The position numbers and the translations under genes are program-made. The notes under the pieces were generated by a model. It ran no database searches. It saw only the letters and a program-made list of their open reading frames with translations, and had not been told where the DNA came from. From Actinomycetes bacterium (GTDB lineage Bacteria > Actinomycetota > Actinomycetes > Actinomycetales > Demequinaceae), in the NCBI GenBank assembly GCA_023411615.1, contig JAEYOR010000009.1, forward strand, positions 1 to 25,668: DNA of 25,668 bases, written 5' to 3'. Below, one piece after another: positions 21,592-25,668 of this stretch (positions are counted from its first letter, which is position 1; the number at the start of each line of letters is the position of its first letter).

Positions 21592-22889
21592 TTCTTGTAC
21601 GGCTTTCCTTCAGCGGCAGGCGGGCGCGCGTGCCCAACGAGGCCCGCAACTGCGAAGATCGTTGCGATATACGGGAACATCGCGAGGAACTGAGACGGAA
21701 TTGCGGTACCGACGATGCCGAACTGTTCGCGGAGCGCATCCGCGAAACCAAAGAGCAACGCCGCCGCGAGCGCACCCTTGGGCGACCATCGTCCGAGGAT
21801 CATCGCCGCCAGGGCGATGAAGCCCTTTCCGGCAGACATTTCCTTACCAAATGCGAGTCCAGCCGAGACGGTGAAGAAGGCGCCACCGAGACCAGCGATC
21901 GCACCACCGAGAATGGTGTTGCGCACGCGCGTTCGGTTGACCTTGATACCAACAGTGTCAGCAGCCTTCGGGTGTTCGCCAACGGCACGCACTCGCAGGC
22001 CCCAGCGGGACTTGAAGAGCATGATGTGGAGCACCGCCACCACGATGTACATGAGGTAGACGAGGGCGTTCTGGCGGAATAGCACCGGGCCGATGACCGG
22101 GATGTCTCCCAGGAGCGGAATGGGCAACGTGGGCAATCCGATCGCCTGGTTCAGCTCGGTCCTGTCGCGCAACAAGGTGCCAAAGAGGAAGTTCGTGACA
22201 CCAATGACAAGCACGTTGAGAACAACGCCCACCACAATCTGGTCCACCCAGTACCGCACGGCAAAGAGCGCGAGAATCGCGCCGACGATGGCGCCCGCGA
22301 TCGGTGCCGCAGCAAGACCAATGTAGGCACCAAGCGTCTTGGATCCGCTCGCATCGGCCACTCCACCCGCCACCACAGCGGCGAGGAAGGCGCCACCGAG
22401 CAACTGGCCTTCGATGGCGATGTTGATGACGCCGGAGCGCTCGCAGACAGCACCGGCCATCGCGCCAAAGACGAGGGGAATCGACGCGACAAGGGCGCCC
22501 GCAAGCAGACCCGTGACCTGCATGCTCGTTGCCGTCTTGCCTGCACCGGCCCATGTCAGCATGGTCCAGATGATGAGCACGCCGAACAGCACCGGGAGCC
22601 ACGCACCGAGCTTGCGGAATGTGAGCGAAGCCCATGCACTGAGCCCTGCGAGCACAAGTGCCGCGATCGTGAGTGCAAGCGCAAGCGGCTGGGCTGGTGC
22701 GGTCCACGAGGGGACTTCAACAAAGTCTGTGGACCGCGCGAAGCTGAACTTGGTGTACGTGCCGGATTTGATCGTGAGGGCGAAGCCCACGAGCGAGGCG
22801 ACGGCGATGACGGCATAGATGATCGGGCTACGCAGACTCGGCTTCACCACTGGTGCAGTTGCGACAGTTTCAGCAGTAACGGCGCTCAT
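21588..22889 (-). CDS. Nucleoside-type ABC transporter permease 2
   Basis: A 433-residue permease of the BPD_transp_2 family, corresponding to NupC/YufQ-type subunits. It has an extra N-terminal hydrophobic region (about 20-115) before the core. The typical GAMAGAVCERSGVINIAIEGQ block marks the core start, followed by several membrane helices and the cytoplasmic loop SRWGLRVRAVGEHPKAADTVGI that contacts the ATPase. The tail (GHARPPAAEGKPYKK) is cytoplasmic. It overlaps the first permease by ATGA and cdd by GTGA. Coupling to cdd and deoA supports nucleosides as the substrate. Confidence 0.9.
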   Translation of the reverse strand: MSAVTAETVATAPVVKPSLRSPIIYAVIAVASLVGFALTIKSGTYTKFSFARSTDFVEVPSWTAPAQPLALALTIAALVLAGLSAWASLTFRKLGAWLPVLFGVLIIWTMLTWAGAGKTATSMQVTGLLAGALVASIPLVFGAMAGAVCERSGVINIAIEGQLLGGAFLAAVVAGGVADASGSKTLGAYIGLAAAPIAGAIVGAILALFAVRYWVDQIVVGVVLNVLVIGVTNFLFGTLLRDRTELNQAIGLPTLPIPLLGDIPVIGPVLFRQNALVYLMYIVVAVLHIMLFKSRWGLRVRAVGEHPKAADTVGIKVNRTRVRNTILGGAIAGLGGAFFTVSAGLAFGKEMSAGKGFIALAAMILGRWSPKGALAAALLFGFADALREQFGIVGTAIPSQFLAMFPYIATIFAVAGLVGHARPPAAEGKPYKK

Positions 22890-24112
22890 GCCGTCACCTC
22901 CTTGACGCGGCGTGGTTGGGGCAATCCCACCAGCGATCTCACTAACGGTGGAGCAGCGATGAACAGCACGATGAGTGACTGCACGACGAGCACCACGTCA
23001 ATGGGCAATTGAGCCTGAACTTGTAGCGCGGGGCCCGACGCATTGAGCGCACCAAACAAGATTGCCGCCAACACAATCCCCAAGGGACGCGATCTGCCGA
23101 GCAGGGCCACCGTGATCGCGTCAAAGCCAAACGAAGCAGCCACGTTGGACGTGAGCGCGGGCTGGGTGCCGAGAATCTGTGCGGAGCCAGCAAGTCCCGC
23201 GAGCGCACCGGCGATGACAAGGACGAGCACGTACGTCATCGGGACGTTCATGCCTGCCGTCTTGGCCGCGTTGGGATTGGCCCCGACAGCCCGGAACTGA
23301 AGCCCCCAGGTGGACCGCTCAAGCAGCCACCACACGCCAACGGCGGCAAGCAGGGCGAGGATGAAGCCCCAGTGCAGCGCGTAGTTGCCGCCAAGGAGCT
23401 TCGGGTACATCGCCGAGCTGTCGACCGGCGGCGCGATCGGGTTGTCGGAACCGGGCTGCTGGAATGCATCCTTGCTGAGCAGGAACGACACAAGATTGAG
23501 CGCGATGTAGTTGAGCATGATCGTCACGATCACCTCATGCGCGCCCGTCGTGGCCTTCAAGATGCCCGGGATGAAACCCCACAGAGCACCGCCCACCATC
23601 GTGCCGAGAACGGCGACGAGCAGGTGCAGACCGACCGGCAAGTGCCAGGTGAAACCAATGTAACCACCGAGCGCGGCGCCAATGATGATCTGACCCTGCG
23701 CACCGATGTTGAACAGGCCGGCGCGGAAGCCGAGGCCGAGGCCGAGCCCCGCAAAGATGAGCGGCGTCGCCATGGTGAGCGTCTGCGTCAACGGCTTGAT
23801 GCCTGCGGCGAAGGAACTCGCCTTGGTGTTGTAGACCGCGCCGTTGAACATCGCCGAGTAGGTGTTTCCGAGGACATCACCGATCGCCTTGAATGTGTCG
23901 CCTGGGCGTGAGAAGAAGTACCCGGCCGCCTCTCCCACCTCGTCCGAAGCCACGATGATGAGCACACCGCCGAGGATGAGTGACAACGCGACCGCGATGA
24001 AGACCACGAGTGACGAGCTCTCGACGATCGCACGGAACACGGATTCACGTTCCGCCTGTGGGGCGGCGGCGGGTTCGCGCTCCTCCGTCGTCGTTGACGT
24101 TTCGGTACTCAC
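22886..24112 (-). CDS. Nucleoside-type ABC transporter permease 1
   Basis: A 408-residue BPD_transp_2 permease, corresponding to NupB/YufP-type subunits. An acidic cytoplasmic N-terminus (about residues 1-27) leads to a first helix (VVFIAVALSLILGGVLII). A large extracytoplasmic loop follows, and the core contains GLGLGFRAGLFNIGAQGQ and the ATPase-contact loop STWGLQFRAVGANPNAAKTAGM. The GTG start overlaps the ATPase stop in GTGA (24109-24112), and its own stop overlaps permease 2 in ATGA. Each permease has its own contact loop, consistent with a heterodimeric channel. Confidence 0.9.
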   Translation of the reverse strand: MSTETSTTTEEREPAAAPQAERESVFRAIVESSSLVVFIAVALSLILGGVLIIVASDEVGEAAGYFFSRPGDTFKAIGDVLGNTYSAMFNGAVYNTKASSFAAGIKPLTQTLTMATPLIFAGLGLGLGFRAGLFNIGAQGQIIIGAALGGYIGFTWHLPVGLHLLVAVLGTMVGGALWGFIPGILKATTGAHEVIVTIMLNYIALNLVSFLLSKDAFQQPGSDNPIAPPVDSSAMYPKLLGGNYALHWGFILALLAAVGVWWLLERSTWGLQFRAVGANPNAAKTAGMNVPMTYVLVLVIAGALAGLAGSAQILGTQPALTSNVAASFGFDAITVALLGRSRPLGIVLAAILFGALNASGPALQVQAQLPIDVVLVVQSLIVLFIAAPPLVRSLVGLPQPRRVKEVTA

Positions 24113-25623
24113 GCCTTCGCCTCCTCTACAGCACCAGCCATCATGAGACCCAAGGTGTCGCGGTCAGTGTCCGGCGGCACGATCCCGACGATCTTGCCGT
24201 GGTACATGACGGCGATGCGGTCGGCGAGGGCGACAACTTCATCGAGCTCACTCGACACGATGAGCACTGCTGTGCCCCCGTCGCGTTCAGCAACGATGCG
24301 TTTGTGAACAAACTCAATGGAACCCACGTCAAGTCCGCGCGTGGGCTGTGATGCAACAAGCAATTTGAGCGGCCGGGACAATTCCCGCGCCAGCACGACC
24401 TTCTGTTGGTTACCGCCCGAAAGTGATCCAGCGACGGCATCGATTGACGTGGTGCGGACGTCAAATTCGTCCACATATTTCTCGGCTGCGGTGCGAATCG
24501 CACCGCGTTGCAAAGCAAGGCCCTTCGAGTACGGCGCCTGATGGTATTGGTCGAGGATCATGTTGTTCGAGATCGTGAAGGACGCAACGAGGCCGTCCTC
24601 AGTACGGTCTTCTGGTACAAAGCCGACGCCGGACATGAGGACATCGCGGATTGGCTTGCCCACGAGTTCCTTGCCATCGAGCTTGATCGAACCCGCGACG
24701 GGCTCCGTAAGCCCGAGCAACGCTTCCGTCAGTTCGGTTTGACCGTTGCCTTGCACACCGGCGATCGCAAGGATCTCTCCGCGACGGACCTCGAGACTCA
24801 CATTGTCGAGTTGCGTCACGTCAAACTCATCGCGCACGGTGAGATGAGAGATCTCGAGCATGACGTCGCCAGGCGTGGCGTCCTGCTTGTCGACCGTCAT
24901 CGACACCGAGCGGCCCACCATGAGCGAAGCAAGCTCTTCTTGTGACGCAGTGGGCTTCGCCTGGCCAACGACCTTGCCGCGTCGGATCACGGTGATCTCA
25001 TCGGCTACGGCCTGGACCTCGCGAAGCTTGTGGGTAATGAGCACCACGGCGGTGCCCGCATCACGCAGTTGACGCACGATGTCCAAAAACTCGTCTGTCT
25101 CTTGCGGAGTCAGCACAGCGGTCGGTTCATCGAGGATGAGCACGCGCGCCTCTCGCGATAGCGCCTTGATGATCTCGACGCGCTGCTGTGAGCCGACGGG
25201 AAGATCTTCAATGACAGCGTCCGGGTTGATGTTGAAGCCGAACCTGTCAGAGATCTCCTTGACTTGCTTGCGCGCTTGGTCGACGTTGAGCAATTTGGCA
25301 GGGCCAACCACGTCTTCATGTCCGAGCATGACGTTCTCGGCAACAGTGAAGGGGTGGACGAGCATGAAGTGCTGGTGCACCATGCCGATACCCGCTGCCA
25401 TCGCATCGCCAGGGCCATTGAAATTGACCTGCTCGCCATCGAGAAGGATCTCGCCCTCGTCTGCGTCGTACAGACCAAACAACACATTCATGAGCGTTGA
25501 CTTACCGGCGCCGTTCTCACCCAACAGTGCGTGGACGGTGCCGGATTCGACCACGAGGTCAATCCGGTCGTTCGCCGTGAAATCTCCAAACCTCTTGGTG
25601 ATACCTCGTAATTCGAGTTTCAC
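24109..25623 (-). CDS. Nucleoside-type ABC transporter ATPase with two ABC domains
   Basis: A 504-residue tandem ABC protein, the NupA/YufO type. Domain 1 has Walker A GENGAGKST (35-43), a variant signature VGSQQRVEI and Walker B LILDEPTAVL. Domain 2 has a degenerate Walker A (GVQGNGQTE, no Lys), a proper LSGGNQQK signature and a Walker B-like VASQPTRGLD in which the catalytic acidic pair is changed to Ser-Gln. One competent and one degenerate site is normal in this family. The GTG at 25623 has GGAGG 6 nt upstream. The substrate-binding lipoprotein (BmpA-like) is not in the window and may lie just beyond its right end. Confidence 0.93.
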   Translation of the reverse strand: MKLELRGITKRFGDFTANDRIDLVVESGTVHALLGENGAGKSTLMNVLFGLYDADEGEILLDGEQVNFNGPGDAMAAGIGMVHQHFMLVHPFTVAENVMLGHEDVVGPAKLLNVDQARKQVKEISDRFGFNINPDAVIEDLPVGSQQRVEIIKALSREARVLILDEPTAVLTPQETDEFLDIVRQLRDAGTAVVLITHKLREVQAVADEITVIRRGKVVGQAKPTASQEELASLMVGRSVSMTVDKQDATPGDVMLEISHLTVRDEFDVTQLDNVSLEVRRGEILAIAGVQGNGQTELTEALLGLTEPVAGSIKLDGKELVGKPIRDVLMSGVGFVPEDRTEDGLVASFTISNNMILDQYHQAPYSKGLALQRGAIRTAAEKYVDEFDVRTTSIDAVAGSLSGGNQQKVVLARELSRPLKLLVASQPTRGLDVGSIEFVHKRIVAERDGGTAVLIVSSELDEVVALADRIAVMYHGKIVGIVPPDTDRDTLGLMMAGAVEEAKA

Positions 25624-25647
25624 CGCCCACCTCCATTGGTCGTGTCG

Positions 25648-25653
25648 AGGCTA
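25648..25653 (-). promoter_or_regulatory. Possible -10 element of the nucleoside transporter operon
   Basis: TAGCCT lies 24 nt before the GTG at 25623, with GGAGG (25630-25634) in the implied leader, mirroring the accD arrangement. TTTGAC is immediately upstream. It suggests the transporter operon can be transcribed separately from any gene to the right. Confidence 0.4.
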
Positions 25654-25668
25654 GTCAAACACGAGGGG

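Noticed and set aside
24109..25623. Degenerate Walker motifs in the second half of the ABC ATPase taken as decay
   Set aside because: One competent and one degenerate site is the normal state of this sugar/nucleoside ABC family, so it is not evidence of a broken gene.

Overview
The window is a GC-rich stretch of an actinobacterial chromosome. An order-level guess of Micrococcales (Demequina/Cellulomonas-like) is inference only. The support is: the actinobacterial acyl-CoA carboxylase layout (biotinylated alpha subunit, carboxyltransferase beta and a small epsilon subunit beside birA and maf), an LpdA-type flavoprotein, a DtxR/IdeR-type iron box, frequent GTG starts and many apparently leaderless genes. 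From memory, the order birA-accD-accE-maf-accA-lpdA-pnp-hexomutase-add-deoA-cdd resembles the Mycobacterium tuberculosis Rv3279c-Rv3315c region, so this is mostly an old conserved neighbourhood rather than a recent island.

Layout. 84-692 (-): small membrane protein. 1000-1680 (+): SRAP/YedK DNA-protein crosslink protein. 1723-2556 (-): biotin ligase BirA, divergent from 2680-5119 (+), an acyl-CoA carboxylase beta-epsilon pair translationally coupled to a SanA/YdcF-like protein. 5116-7480 (+): iron-regulated feoA-feoB-feoC-like cassette. 7491-8159: Maf nucleotide pyrophosphatase. 8324-10111: carboxylase alpha subunit (biotin carboxylase plus BCCP). 10108-11505 (-): LpdA-like flavoprotein. 11607-14119 (+): purine nucleoside phosphorylase coupled to a phosphohexomutase-family protein. 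14116-25623 (-), read from the right: a nucleoside-type ABC transporter (ATPase and two permeases), cytidine deaminase, thymidine phosphorylase, a C39-like papain-fold protein, a five-helix membrane protein, adenosine deaminase, deoxyribose-phosphate aldolase, and a UvrA-like double ABC ATPase broken by an in-frame stop.

Together the right half is a nearly complete nucleoside uptake and catabolism set: import, deamination (Cdd, Add), phosphorolysis (DeoA, PNP), probably pentose-1-phosphate isomerisation by the hexomutase homologue (no classical DeoB is seen), and cleavage of deoxyribose-5-phosphate by DeoC. The left half makes malonyl-CoA or methylmalonyl-CoA for lipid synthesis (BirA, carboxylase beta, epsilon and alpha), with a ferrous-iron uptake cassette inserted between the epsilon gene and maf.

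The main unexpected observations are: (1) eight genes carry a TANNNT -10-like hexamer 6 or 7 nt before the start codon, implying leaderless mRNAs, while three carry it 23-24 nt upstream with a Shine-Dalgarno; (2) the UvrA-like gene has a TAA where a Tyr codon is expected, plus a Ser-to-Pro change in the nearby ABC signature; (3) a C39-like protease-fold protein and a membrane protein sit inside a nucleoside-salvage operon; (4) a 14/19 IdeR-type box covers the feoA promoter; (5) the carboxyltransferase has Ile at the position thought to set acyl-CoA specificity; and (6) two convergent gene pairs share their stop codons in a CTAG followed by a hairpin. No tRNA, rRNA, CRISPR array, transposase or phage gene was recognised.
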